Source of the DNA: an uncultured Clostridia bacterium
Lineage (GTDB): Bacteria > Bacillota_A > Clostridia > Christensenellales > Borkfalkiaceae
DNA: 34,147 nucleotides
NCBI GenBank assembly: GCA_934292955.1
Contig: CAKQXZ010000020.1
Span: 1-34,147, forward strand
Direction of reading: 5' to 3'
Positions within the stretch are counted from its first letter, which is position 1, and each line of letters begins with the position of its first letter. Shown piece after piece: positions 1 to 9,301 of the stretch. Both the position numbers and the translations under genes were made by a program. The notes beneath the pieces are model-generated. The model was not told where the DNA came from. It worked only from the letters and a program-made list of their open reading frames with translations, and did no database searches.

Positions 1-26
1 CGCATTGCGATGATATAGCCCGGCAT
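1..26 (-). CDS. 5' end of an unidentified gene, cut by the window edge
   Basis: An ATG at 26 on the minus strand is preceded, eight bases away, by a good Shine-Dalgarno sequence (AAGGAGA on the minus strand, about 34-40). The visible codons read MPGYIIAMR before the window ends. The gene follows the helicase loader in the same direction, 66 bp after its stop codon, so it is probably the next gene of that operon. Eight complete codons are too few to name a family. In Bacillus subtilis thrS follows dnaI, but nothing visible supports that identity here. Confidence 0.6.
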
Positions 27-92
27 AAATTTTTCTCCTTCTTTGTTGCCTGAGTGTTTTGAAGTTAAGAGTTTTATGTTTATGTAATAAGG

Positions 93-1025
93 TTATTTTT
101 TGCGGCGTTTGTCGTTGCCTTCGAACGGAATAATTGCCGTGTCGCTTCCCGATAAACGACTTACGAGTCTTTCGGTGTAGCGGTTTATCATTTCGGCGGG
201 GGTCAGATTTGTTGTGATTATAAACGGTTTTTTGTTTGCGAGCCGTTCTGATAAAAATGACGTAAGATATTCGGTCGTTACGTTTTTAAGAACGGGTTCG
301 GTGCCTAAGTCGTCAATAACCAAAAGATCTGATTCGGTGAGCAGCGAAAACATTGCTTTTCTGTCCGCTTCACCCGAAGTGTGATAGCGTAAAAACAAAT
401 CGTTTGCTTTTACGGCGGTCAAAAATATCACGTTTGCGTGTTTTTTTGTTATTTCGCTCGCAACGCACCCCGCGGCAAAAGTTTTGCCTGTTCCCGTCGT
501 TCCCGTAAAAATCAGGTTGCGTACGGCAAGCTCGGGAAATTTTTCGCAATATGAAATAAGTTTTGCCTTTGTTTTTTCTTCTTGCTTGCTTTCGGTTTCG
601 TAGCCGCCAAAAGACGGAAGTGCGCGCTCGGTAATGCCGAGAGAGTCGTTTATAACTTCTTTCAAAGTTTTATAAAAACATTCGCAGTTGCCGCCGTGGG
701 GTAAAAAACCCGTATCCCCGCATTTTTTGCAGCGATAGCCGACTATTAAATCTTGCTCCGAAAGTCCTTTTTCGGCAAGGATTTTTTTGCGCTCGGCTTT
801 AAGTTTTTCATATTCGGCGCGATACTTCTCGGCGGCTTTTTCGTCGCCCTGAAATTCCGCTTTCTGCCGCATGAAACTTGCGTTTTTAAGTTTTTCTTTA
901 TTGGCGGCAAAGGCGGGGTCGGCGTTCATTTTTTGGTTGGTTTCGAACACGCGGTCGGCGGCGTCTAACCGTCTTCTGTCGTATATTGCCGTTACTTTTG
1001 AGAATAATGAATCGTTAGTTATCAT
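93..1025 (-). CDS. dnaI: DnaC/DnaI-family helicase loader ATPase
   Basis: The 310-residue AAA+ ATPase probably loads the replicative helicase onto DNA at origins and stalled forks. The N-terminal part is charged and helical, followed by a Cys cluster (C99, C102, C114, C116) like the zinc-binding N-domain of DnaI. The ATPase core has Walker A GTTGTGKT (175-182), Walker B LLVIDDLG, a sensor-1 segment FIITTNL and a C-terminal arginine-finger-like RLVSRLSG. It lies 65 bp downstream of a DnaD-like gene on the same strand, the usual Gram-positive partner pair, so the two are probably co-transcribed. The Shine-Dalgarno site is weak. IstB-type transposition ATPases are related, but there is no transposase here and the Cys-rich N-domain favours DnaI. 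The symbol rests on family and context, not on a database match. Confidence 0.85.
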   Translation of the reverse strand: MITNDSLFSKVTAIYDRRRLDAADRVFETNQKMNADPAFAANKEKLKNASFMRQKAEFQGDEKAAEKYRAEYEKLKAERKKILAEKGLSEQDLIVGYRCKKCGDTGFLPHGGNCECFYKTLKEVINDSLGITERALPSFGGYETESKQEEKTKAKLISYCEKFPELAVRNLIFTGTTGTGKTFAAGCVASEITKKHANVIFLTAVKANDLFLRYHTSGEADRKAMFSLLTESDLLVIDDLGTEPVLKNVTTEYLTSFLSERLANKKPFIITTNLTPAEMINRYTERLVSRLSGSDTAIIPFEGNDKRRKK

Positions 1026-1090
1026 TTTTTACCGATTTTTGCATTTTATGCTTTTTATTAGTGTTGCGGGTTGCCTGCCGGCGAGTAGAA

Positions 1091-2530
1091 TTAAAACTCT
1101 ATATCGTCGATATTTTTAAGCAGCGCGTTAAGATCTTCTTTGTTGTAATTGCGCTCGTTTTCGAAATGCGGAGTTTTTCCGTTTGAAACGTTCGCGCCTT
1201 TTGCCGATTTTGAAATATCGTTCGCGAGTTTTTCTAAGGTGAAGATTTCTTTTGCTTTCCAGTCCGAAAGAATAGCGTTGACGTATATCAAGGGGCGGGA
1301 AGAACCGGTTGCACGATTGCACGCTTCTATAATCATATCGTCCGAAAAGCCCCAGTTCTGCCATACGTTAAGGGTGTTGCGGTCGCTTTCGGTGGGTCTT
1401 CGGTCAAGCCCGCAGGCGGACAGCATTTTGCGTATAAACTCGTCGGTCTTTGCTCCGCGTTTAACATATTCGGCAATGCTCGAAAGGGTTACAAGCCCTT
1501 TGTCGTAAAGCGCGTCGATAAGGTAATTCATATCGGCAAGGTTGCGCTTGTTCTTTTTGAAACAATAGTTGGCAAGAAATTCGAGCGTGTCGCCGTCGTA
1601 GCCCTTGGAAAGCCACGGGGTTATGTAATTTTCTACCACGGTATCGATGACTTCGACGTAAACGGACAGGTTGTGGCATACGTTTTTGGCAATCGTTCTG
1701 TAGCCGTCGCGCTGTTTGAGATATTTATCGATTTCCTGTTCGGTGAAAATTTTGTTGCCGTAAAGTTCGAGAATGAAAGTATCAAGCCCCGAAAGATTTT
1801 TGCGTTTGCATTTTTTTGCGGCGTATAAAAGCACTTTTTGTTCGTAACCGAGATCTTTACGCCACTTGTTGAAAAGTTGCAAGTCTTCGATTTCGGGCTT
1901 GCGTTTTAAGCCGAGTGCGGAAATGATTGCCGAAATATCGTTGGAGCGGGTAACGTAGTCGTTAAGTTCTTTTTCGATAAGTTCGCAAGTAATTATTCCG
2001 CGATAGGCAAAATCTTTGGCGACTGCCGTTATGTATCGGTATCCGATGGTGTTGCCTTTAAGGTCTACGCAGTACTTGCAGATCATGAGCATGGCTTCGG
2101 GCTTGATGGAGTATTCTTCCATAAGGTTGAAGTATGCCGTGTATTCCGAAGTGGAAATCATGCGGTCGGGAATAAGCGCCTGCAATGCCGCGGTGAACTC
2201 GCCGTATTTTTCGGGCTTGAACTTGCGCGGTTTGCCGTTTGAAGACAGCGGCAGATATCTTACCGTAAACGGGTCTTCGGATATGATTGCCACAAGGTCG
2301 TATTCTTCCCAGAAGCGGAAAGCGTCGATTACGTCTTCTTTTTTAAGGTTGAGCGCCTTTGCCGTGTCGTCTACGGTAAGGTCGGCTGTCGACGTGCAGG
2401 CGAAAAGCCCGTAAAGATAAACTCTTACTGCGTCGCCGCTCGCTTCGGGCAGATATTCGGTTATAAATGAAGTGTGCAGGGAAAGTACGTTGTTTTTTTC
2501 GTACTCGCCCGAAAAAGAGCAGAATGCCAT
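1091..2530 (-). CDS. Enlarged DnaD-like replication initiation/restart protein
   Basis: The 479-residue protein is about twice the length of B. subtilis DnaD (about 230). Residues 1-110 look like the winged-helix N-domain. They are followed by what I read as four tandem DnaD C-terminal (DDBH2-like) helical units at about 128-190, 213-271, 293-355 and 379-440. Each has a Trp/Tyr-rich helix, a 'Gly-aromatic' turn and an ending of the type L-x3-L/W-x4-I-x-T. The last unit carries the clearest family signature, YVNAILSDW followed by a K-rich turn. DnaD proteins remodel DNA and recruit DnaI and the helicase at oriC and in PriA restart. The helicase-loader gene follows directly on the same strand, which supports this role. 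The extra units may replace a separate DnaB-type initiation protein; that is inference. Confidence 0.82.
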   Translation of the reverse strand: MAFCSFSGEYEKNNVLSLHTSFITEYLPEASGDAVRVYLYGLFACTSTADLTVDDTAKALNLKKEDVIDAFRFWEEYDLVAIISEDPFTVRYLPLSSNGKPRKFKPEKYGEFTAALQALIPDRMISTSEYTAYFNLMEEYSIKPEAMLMICKYCVDLKGNTIGYRYITAVAKDFAYRGIITCELIEKELNDYVTRSNDISAIISALGLKRKPEIEDLQLFNKWRKDLGYEQKVLLYAAKKCKRKNLSGLDTFILELYGNKIFTEQEIDKYLKQRDGYRTIAKNVCHNLSVYVEVIDTVVENYITPWLSKGYDGDTLEFLANYCFKKNKRNLADMNYLIDALYDKGLVTLSSIAEYVKRGAKTDEFIRKMLSACGLDRRPTESDRNTLNVWQNWGFSDDMIIEACNRATGSSRPLIYVNAILSDWKAKEIFTLEKLANDISKSAKGANVSNGKTPHFENERNYNKEDLNALLKNIDDIEF

Positions 2531-2607
2531 GTCGTATGCCTTGTTCGGACGGCGCGATTTCTATTTGCCGCACATTTGCCCGAAACGGTTGATTTATTTC
2601 TTAGAAT

Positions 2608-2636
2608 ATACTAATATATTATCATAAAAAAAGCAA
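2608..2636 (-). promoter_or_regulatory. Candidate sigma-A promoter for the dnaD-dnaI operon
   Basis: On the minus strand TTGCTT (2631-2636) and TAGTAT (2608-2613) are separated by 17 bp. Transcription would start near 2601, giving a leader of about 70 nt before the dnaD-like ATG at 2530. The 273-bp gap (2531-2803) separates this operon from the divergent sbcD. I found no convincing promoter for sbcD in it, only a weak TTGATT-17-TAATAT on plus at 2589-2617. Confidence 0.45.
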
Positions 2637-2803
2637 GTTAATTTAGCAATTTCGTTCTTTATAAACGATTATTTTTGCGGCAAGAAATATGTTTTTGTCG
2701 CGCCGGGAATGCAAAGCGGCGAAAAATTTTTAGAATTTGCGGTTGCGGCTTGAAACGTAAAACAAGTCGGCGAGCGCAGGAAAGTGATTTAGCAGGGTAG
2801 ATT

Positions 2804-4057
2804 ATGAGAATATTGCATACGTCCGATTGGCATATCGGCAAAAAACTTAACGGAAAAACGCGCCTTGACGAACAGCGCGACGTGCTTTACGAAATTGCGG
2901 ATATCTGCGATAAAGAAAGCGTTGATCTCGTGCTGGTCGCGGGCGACGTTTACGACACATATACGCCGTCTGCCGAAGCGGAAGAGTTATTTTTTGAAAC
3001 GGTTGCGCATATCGCTTCGCCTTACAGAGCGGTGGCGGTTATAAGCGGGAACCATGACGACTGGCAAAGGCTGTGCGCTTCGGACGTTCTGGCGAGCAGG
3101 GCGAACGCATACGTTTTCGGTGGTGAAAAAACACCCTTGTGCGGAAAACCGACTGCGAATGTCGGCGCGGGTAATAAGTCGGGTGATTTCGTTTCGGGCG
3201 ATAAAAACGCTACTGAAAATAAAAAAGCGGTTTACGCGGTGCGGACGGGCAAGCGGTTTTGCGTTATAAAAAAGGGCGACGAGCAGATTTACGTCGGCGT
3301 TTTGCCGTATCCTACAGAAAAGCGTTTCGGCGAAGCGAAAGACGATACTCCTTTCGGCGAGAAAATGTCAAGGTGGATAGGCGAGTGTTTCGAAAACAAC
3401 ACCGACGGCTTGCCGCAGATTCTTATGTCGCATATTTTTATGCTGGGCGGAGTGTCTACCGACGGCGAAAGGCAGATAGACCTTGGCGGAACGCGCGCGG
3501 TGGACAGAAATCTTATTCCCGATAACTGTCTGTATACCGCACTCGGGCATCTGCACAAGCGGCAGGTGATAGATACAAAGCGCAATATTATTTATTCGGG
3601 CGCGATACTCGAATACGGATTTGACGAAGCGGGCGTCGAAAAATCGGTTACGGTTTTCGATATAAATAACGGGCAAGTGGAAAATCTGCATACCGTGCCG
3701 CTTGAAAAAGGTAAAAAACTGGGAAGATTTTCGGCATTATCGGCAGAGCAGGGCGAAACGATCGTTGCGGCGAACGCCGACGTGTGGGCGGAGCTTACGC
3801 TGTATCTTAACGCGCCGCTTTCCGAACGCGAAACCAAGCGGCTTATTTCTTTACCCAACCTTGCCGAACTTTGCATTGAAAGAAATAACTATACGACGGA
3901 ACAGACGGGTGAAGACAGAAGAAAAATGGACGAAAAAACCGCGTTTATCGAGTATTATAAGAGCAGATATAACTGCGATCCGCCCGAAGACCTGCTTAAC
4001 GCTTATCTTTCGCTTATAAACGGGGGGCTTTATGAGACCGTTGCAACTTACAATTGA
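2804..4057 (+). CDS. sbcD: Nuclease SbcCD subunit D (Mre11-type)
   Basis: The 417-residue metallophosphoesterase is the nuclease half of the SbcCD complex, which opens hairpins and processes DNA ends during repair. The metal-binding motifs appear in family order: TSDWHIG (7-13), GDVYD, GNHD, the MSH motif in LMSHIFM, and GHLH in ALGHLHKRQ. The C-terminal third is the capping domain that contacts SbcC. A lysine-rich, low-complexity insert lies near residues 105-145. The coding region overlaps the start of sbcC by 26 bp in another frame, so the two are translationally coupled. The ATG at 2804 follows a modest AGGG Shine-Dalgarno and matches the usual start just before the first metal motif. Confidence 0.95.
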   Translation: MRILHTSDWHIGKKLNGKTRLDEQRDVLYEIADICDKESVDLVLVAGDVYDTYTPSAEAEELFFETVAHIASPYRAVAVISGNHDDWQRLCASDVLASRANAYVFGGEKTPLCGKPTANVGAGNKSGDFVSGDKNATENKKAVYAVRTGKRFCVIKKGDEQIYVGVLPYPTEKRFGEAKDDTPFGEKMSRWIGECFENNTDGLPQILMSHIFMLGGVSTDGERQIDLGGTRAVDRNLIPDNCLYTALGHLHKRQVIDTKRNIIYSGAILEYGFDEAGVEKSVTVFDINNGQVENLHTVPLEKGKKLGRFSALSAEQGETIVAANADVWAELTLYLNAPLSERETKRLISLPNLAELCIERNNYTTEQTGEDRRKMDEKTAFIEYYKSRYNCDPPEDLLNAYLSLINGGLYETVATYN

Positions 4058-6698
4058 AGGATTGAAAAGCGTTGCCGAACCGCAGACGATAAATTTCGAA
4101 AAACTGTCGGAAAACGGTGTTTTCGGTATTTTCGGCAGAACGGGCAGCGGAAAAAGTACTATTTTGGACGCCATCGTACTTGCGCTGTACGGCGACATCG
4201 TTGCGGGAAAGGCGAATAAAGATTTTGTTAACGTTGACTGCATGCAAACCCGGGTTTATCTTGTTTTTTCTATAAGTTCGGGCGAAAATAAGGGCAAATA
4301 CTCGATAGAGCGAGTGTATAAATTCAATAAAGCGAGAACCGATTTAACTCAGTCGGTGGCAAAGTTGTGGAAGACCGACGGCGATAAAGAAATCTGCCTT
4401 GCGGATAACAACCGCGAGCTGAACGATAAAATTCAGAACGAGATTATCGGGCTTAAAAAGGAAGATTTTCTTAAATGTATCGCGTTGCCGCAGGGTGAGT
4501 TTTCTGCGTTTGTGAAAATGGCGCGCGGCGAACGCATCAAGGTTATAGGCAAACTTTTTGATCTCGAAAAATACGGAATAGAACTGCAGGATAAAATTTC
4601 CGCCGTTTTGGGAAGACTGCGCGACGACAAGATTAGAATAGATACAAAACTTGAGCAACTTGATGAATTCAAACCCGAAAAAATGACCGAAATGAAAACC
4701 GCGGTAGACGTTGCGCTTAATCAAAAAGAAACGGCGGCTAAAGAAAAACAGGAATTTTTGCCCAAGGTCGAAAGCGCAAAAACGGTTATTTCGCTCAGGA
4801 AAGAGAAGACCGAAACAGACGGCAAGATTTGCAAAATATCGGGCAATAAGTCGATTATCGACGGTTTCAGGCAAGAAATACAATTATTCGACAAAGTTTT
4901 TAAGGACGCTTCGGGCGTGAAAGAAGCGGTAAGACTTAAGAAAAGTATTTCGGAATACGAAAAGAATATGGCGGCGGAAGATAAAATTCCGTTGCTTGTA
5001 AGGCGAAAAGAAGAACTGGAAAAACAGACGGCGACCTTTGAAGAAAAAGAAAAAAAGATTGCCGCGCTTAAAGTAAGACTTGAAAAAACAGACGAGTTGT
5101 CGGCTAAAGAGAAAGAACTTGCGGAGAAGAAAAAACGGCTTTTCGAATTGCGCGAATTATACGCAAAAGCAAAAAAGGCTTACGACTTTAATAATAACGA
5201 GATAACTTTGCATGGAAACAAGAGTAAAGAATATCTTGACCTTGCGAACAAAACCGACGACGTTTTATTGCTTGAAAAAATAGGCGAAGCGGCGTCGAGC
5301 GAAACGCTTTCGCAATTTTCAAAAGAACGTATCGTCTTTCTTGAAGAGTTGAAAAAGGTACTTTCGGATAAACTCGTTAAAGGGTGTGAAAGTGCCGTTA
5401 ATCGACTTATTGACCGTGAAATCGAGTTGTTGTCGAGTATAATTAACGATAAAAAAACGGACGGAGATCTTGCCGATACGCTCGATAAGGCGGCTAAAGC
5501 GATAAGGCAAAAGGCGCAATATAATTCGCTTGCGAGAGATGAAAGCGAAAAGGTCGTTTCGTGTAAAAAAGAGTTTGAAAAGGCGCAGGAAGACATGAAA
5601 CGCGTGGGCGACGACGGTACGGTTTTAAGGTCCGAGTGCGATAATATCGAAAAGGCGATTTTTGAAGTTACGGGCGGAAAGACCGCCGAAGAATGCTGCG
5701 TACTTATCAAAGAAGAGATAAGCGACGAAGAGCGGAAAATAAAGAAAACGCGCGACGAATTTAGCGCGGTATCGGAGCAGCTTGCTGCGCTTAAAGCAAA
5801 AAATCTCGCAGACAACGAGCATGTAAAAGAACTTAAAGACGCGCTCGAAAAAGCTAAGGCAGGGTACGCGGGCGTGCTTTCGGAGTTGAAAATAGACGAG
5901 CAGACCGCTTTGAATATTCTCGACGGGCAGAAAACGATTGAAGAAAAACGGCTTAAAGTGTCGGAATTTGACGAAAATATGAGTTTTTTGACCAAAAAAG
6001 CCGCCGAAACCGAGAAAAAACTCGAAGAATTAAAAGAGTTTTCCGCCGCAGACGAAATATTAAGCGAATATGCGATAATCGAGGACAAACTCGAGAAAAA
6101 TAATATTTATTATAATAAAATGCGCGCGGACTATGAAAACGGATTGAAAAAAAGCGACGAATGGTGTATAATGACCAAAGAGTCAGACAAGACCGAAAGC
6201 GCGCTGACCTTGTACGGGCGGCTTGCCGACCTTGTCCGCGCGGGCAGATTTATGGAATTCATTGCCGACGAATATCTGCATGAAGTGGCTGCCGACGCGG
6301 AAAAACGCGTTCTTGAACTGACGAGCGGAAAATACGGGCTTGTTTACGACGGAGAGTTTGCCGTGACCGATAATCTGCACGGCGGAATAAGGAGACCCGC
6401 TTCGGGACTTTCGGGCGGGGAAACATTCCTTGTATCTTTGTCGCTTGCGCTCGCTCTCGCATCCGAAATAAGCAGAAAAGCGTTAAAACCCGTCGACTTC
6501 TTCTTCCTTGACGAAGGGTTCGGAACGCTCGACGACGAACTTATCGATACCGTGACCGATTCTCTCGAAAAATTACGCAGAGAAAATCTTACGGTCGGGC
6601 TGATAACTCACGTCGGCGAACTGAAAAACCGAATTTCTTCAAGTCTGAACGTAATCGGCGCGAATGCCGAGCACGGCACGAGATTTATCGAAGACTGA
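4032..6698 (+). CDS. sbcC: Nuclease SbcCD subunit C (Rad50-type ATPase), no CxxC hook
   Basis: The 888-residue SMC-like ATPase partners SbcD. Walker A GRTGSGKS is at 35-42 and a Q-loop segment ALPQGEFSAF follows. Long charged heptad-like coiled coils run from about 190 to 715. The C-terminal half-domain has the ABC signature LSGGE (about 792-796), Walker B FFFLDEG (about 823-829), a D-loop and the switch His in LITHVGEL. The protein is shorter than typical bacterial SbcC (about 1,000-1,100). I see no CPxC or CxxC zinc-hook motif anywhere, and the apex region near 440-490 instead contains a single Cys and a predicted helical stretch. The ATP-binding halves are intact, so it looks functional rather than decayed. 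The start lies within the end of sbcD, after a G-rich ribosome-binding site. Confidence 0.93.
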   Translation: MRPLQLTIEGLKSVAEPQTINFEKLSENGVFGIFGRTGSGKSTILDAIVLALYGDIVAGKANKDFVNVDCMQTRVYLVFSISSGENKGKYSIERVYKFNKARTDLTQSVAKLWKTDGDKEICLADNNRELNDKIQNEIIGLKKEDFLKCIALPQGEFSAFVKMARGERIKVIGKLFDLEKYGIELQDKISAVLGRLRDDKIRIDTKLEQLDEFKPEKMTEMKTAVDVALNQKETAAKEKQEFLPKVESAKTVISLRKEKTETDGKICKISGNKSIIDGFRQEIQLFDKVFKDASGVKEAVRLKKSISEYEKNMAAEDKIPLLVRRKEELEKQTATFEEKEKKIAALKVRLEKTDELSAKEKELAEKKKRLFELRELYAKAKKAYDFNNNEITLHGNKSKEYLDLANKTDDVLLLEKIGEAASSETLSQFSKERIVFLEELKKVLSDKLVKGCESAVNRLIDREIELLSSIINDKKTDGDLADTLDKAAKAIRQKAQYNSLARDESEKVVSCKKEFEKAQEDMKRVGDDGTVLRSECDNIEKAIFEVTGGKTAEECCVLIKEEISDEERKIKKTRDEFSAVSEQLAALKAKNLADNEHVKELKDALEKAKAGYAGVLSELKIDEQTALNILDGQKTIEEKRLKVSEFDENMSFLTKKAAETEKKLEELKEFSAADEILSEYAIIEDKLEKNNIYYNKMRADYENGLKKSDEWCIMTKESDKTESALTLYGRLADLVRAGRFMEFIADEYLHEVAADAEKRVLELTSGKYGLVYDGEFAVTDNLHGGIRRPASGLSGGETFLVSLSLALALASEISRKALKPVDFFFLDEGFGTLDDELIDTVTDSLEKLRRENLTVGLITHVGELKNRISSSLNVIGANAEHGTRFIED

Positions 6699-6953
6699 TT
6701 TTATCAAAGAACGATAACCGCATAAGTAACGGTGGCTGTAAAACGCGGCTGACGGCTGAATTCGATGTCGATAATAACGAAAAATTCGGCGGCAACCGTA
6801 AACGGCGGCTGCTTATGTGATTTATAAACGATTTGCCGCACGCTCGCCTTAAAAACAAGGCGAAAACGAGTGCGACGTTGCGGCGGCAAACCAAAGTGAA
6901 CTGTCAAAGCACTTTTGAACTCGGGCGAAATAGCCAAGGTTCATCGGAGAAAT

Positions 6954-8657
6954 ATGGAAATAGCCAGAAAAATTTTGACTCCGGCTGCGTTGTGGTCGGA
7001 CTTCAACGATACTTTACCGTTGAAGGAGAGCAAAGTCAACGAAATGGTATACGACGGGATTGTCTATTCCGAAGTTTATTTTTCGGGAAGAGAAACCGAG
7101 TCGGGCAGGGTCCGCATTTACGGACTTTATGCTCGTCCGCAGACTATGCCTGCGGGCAGAAAGGTCGGCGGTGTTCTGATATTGCCCGACTGCACCGAAA
7201 CGGTCAATCTCGACGCGGTGAATTATTACGTCAGACAGGGTTACGCCGTTCTGATGGTCGACTACCGCGGCGCATATCCCGGTACGCCCGAATATACCAA
7301 TTATCCCACCGAAATCGAGTATGCGAATCTTAATCTCGCGGGGGACATTTTCCGCGTGGAACGCACGGCGAAAGAATGCTGCTGGTACGAATGGGCGGCG
7401 GTAGCCAAGTATGCGGCGGTCTATTTGCAGTCGCGCGACGTGGTGGATAAAATCGCGCTCGTCGGCATTAAGCAGGGCGCGAACGTAGGCTGGCAATCGC
7501 TGTTCGGCGATACGCGTATTTCCTGCTTCGTATCTGTATTCGGTATGGGCTGGCAGGCGTACAGGGGCGTTTACAGACACGTTTCCGCCGATATAGAACT
7601 CGATGACGAGCGTTATCGCTGGCTTGGCGGGGTAGACGCGCATGTTTACGCGCAGTACGTCAACTGTCCCGTGTTATACGTTGCGGGAACAAACAGCCCC
7701 GATTTCGATTGCGACAGGGGACCCGATACTTTAAGCAGACTTAAACCCGAAGTCGAATGCTCGTTCAACTATGCTCCAAGATTCCGCGATACCATAAACA
7801 AAAAGTGCGGCGACAACATTCTTATATTCCTTAAAAAACATCTTGCGAAAAACGCGCTTAACGCAGATAAATTTTATTTTCCCGCTTCGCCGCAGGTTAA
7901 AACAGCCGCGGGTGAGGACGGTAGTTCGTATTTTGCCGAAGTCATAGTGGATCAGCCCGAAAAACTGAAAGGGATTTCGGTGTATTTAAGCGAAGGTATT
8001 TCGGCTCCGGGATTGAGAAACTGGCAGCCGATGCAGCTTGTAAAACAGGATCAGGCTAAAAAATACTACAGGGGCGCGCTCGGCGGAAACTCCGATTTTA
8101 CGCATGTGTTTGCCGTTGCCGAATATAAAAACGGCGTAAGCGTAAGTTCTAAAATAGTTTACGGAAAAATAAGCCGTGTGGCGGTACGTCCGTCGAACAT
8201 GATTTATACTTCGGATATGGGGACGGATTGTTTCTGTCCCGCAAACGAAAACGGGAACACTACGGGCGGGTTTATTTTTAACGAAAGCGACGGAATACGC
8301 CTTGCCGAATGCGCAAACGGCATTGCGGGCGTAAGTTCGCGCTACGGGTTGCTTACATACAAACTCGGCGACAATCGCTTTAAGCCCGGAAGAAAATCCA
8401 TTCTTAAATTCGACGTTTACAGTACGGAATACACAAAACTGAAAATTAGTCTTATGGTGGGCAACGCGCTCGGCGAACTCGAAGAATATTCGGTTACGGT
8501 CACGCTTGACGGCTGTAAGGTATGGCATAACGTTCAGGTTGCTTTTTCCGATTTCAAAAACGCCAAGAATTTCGCGCTTAAAGATTTTGAAGCGGTTTCC
8601 GCGTTCAAGACGGAATCGCCCGGTTTGTTTGCGATAAACAACGTGTTGCTTATCTGA
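6954..8657 (+). CDS. Alpha/beta-hydrolase-fold protein with substituted nucleophile plus C-terminal beta domain
   Basis: The 567-residue protein (from ATG 6954, GGAG four bases upstream; an in-frame start at 6915 has no better ribosome site) resembles the acetyl-xylan esterase / dienelactone hydrolase group. Residues about 30-320 contain the strand VLILPD, the oxyanion-type turn VDYRGAYPGT and the nucleophile elbow. The elbow reads G-I-K-Q-G (171-175), with Lys173 where the family has Ser in GxSxG. The usual late His is also not evident; the segment reads APRFRDT. Residues about 330-567 look like a beta-rich module resembling carbohydrate-binding or galactose-binding-like domains. There is no obvious signal peptide. 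It may be a non-catalytic hydrolase-fold protein. It directly precedes lepB (11 bp gap), suggesting one transcript. Confidence 0.7.
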   Translation: MEIARKILTPAALWSDFNDTLPLKESKVNEMVYDGIVYSEVYFSGRETESGRVRIYGLYARPQTMPAGRKVGGVLILPDCTETVNLDAVNYYVRQGYAVLMVDYRGAYPGTPEYTNYPTEIEYANLNLAGDIFRVERTAKECCWYEWAAVAKYAAVYLQSRDVVDKIALVGIKQGANVGWQSLFGDTRISCFVSVFGMGWQAYRGVYRHVSADIELDDERYRWLGGVDAHVYAQYVNCPVLYVAGTNSPDFDCDRGPDTLSRLKPEVECSFNYAPRFRDTINKKCGDNILIFLKKHLAKNALNADKFYFPASPQVKTAAGEDGSSYFAEVIVDQPEKLKGISVYLSEGISAPGLRNWQPMQLVKQDQAKKYYRGALGGNSDFTHVFAVAEYKNGVSVSSKIVYGKISRVAVRPSNMIYTSDMGTDCFCPANENGNTTGGFIFNESDGIRLAECANGIAGVSSRYGLLTYKLGDNRFKPGRKSILKFDVYSTEYTKLKISLMVGNALGELEEYSVTVTLDGCKVWHNVQVAFSDFKNAKNFALKDFEAVSAFKTESPGLFAINNVLLI

Positions 8658-8668
8658 CGGAGTGAACG

Positions 8669-9301
8669 ATGAACTATCGTAATGACGACGATTATATAAC
8701 GCCCGATCTTTTAACCGTTGAACTTAACGAACAGAAAGGTCGGCGCAGAGATATGTGGATCACGGCGGTGCTGGTGCTTATCTGCCTGATGGTCGTGTGG
8801 ACTAAATTTGTCTGGCTTGAGCCTATTCAGGTTTCGGGCGATTCGATGAACGATACGCTCGTAAACGGCAACATGCTCGTGCTTGACAGGCTTGCGTCCC
8901 CGAACTACGGCGACGTTGTGGTTTTTACCAAGGGCGGTACGCCGTATATAAAGCGTGTGATCGCGCTCGGCGGCGACTCGGTTATGATTATGGGCGGTAA
9001 TCTGTATCTTAAAAAGAGCGGACAGCCCGAATACGTTATTCAGAACGAAGAGTACGCGAAAGGACGGACGTATATGTACTATTACGACGGACTTAGCCGC
9101 GTTCACACGGAAGAACGCACCGTTTTCGAAGTCGAAGAAGGAGAATTCTTTGCAATGGGCGATAACCGCGAAGGCAGTATCGATTGCAGAGACCCGCGGC
9201 TCGGCGGGGCGATATCGCTTAACTATCTCGACGGCGTGGTTCATAAATTTTTTATCGATCACAAAGATTCGCCTATAGCGGGACTATATAAATTTCTGTA
9301 A
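8669..9301 (+). CDS. lepB: Signal peptidase I
   Basis: The 210-residue membrane protease removes signal peptides from secreted proteins at the outer face of the membrane. One N-terminal transmembrane helix (about 30-50) follows a charged cytoplasmic tail. The catalytic Ser/Lys dyad is visible as SGDSM (Ser59) and YIKRV (Lys95). Box E follows as GDNREGSIDCRD, near residue 160. The length and single helix match Gram-positive SipS-type enzymes. A GGAG Shine-Dalgarno precedes the ATG, and the gene starts 11 bp after the upstream hydrolase-like gene, so they are probably co-transcribed. Confidence 0.96.
   Translation: MNYRNDDDYITPDLLTVELNEQKGRRRDMWITAVLVLICLMVVWTKFVWLEPIQVSGDSMNDTLVNGNMLVLDRLASPNYGDVVVFTKGGTPYIKRVIALGGDSVMIMGGNLYLKKSGQPEYVIQNEEYAKGRTYMYYYDGLSRVHTEERTVFEVEEGEFFAMGDNREGSIDCRDPRLGGAISLNYLDGVVHKFFIDHKDSPIAGLYKFL

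Noticed and set aside
6833..7333. 166-codon plus-strand frame overlapping the hydrolase-like gene
   Set aside because: It is Arg/Ser-rich without motifs and overlaps a gene with a clear fold and a good ribosome site in another frame.
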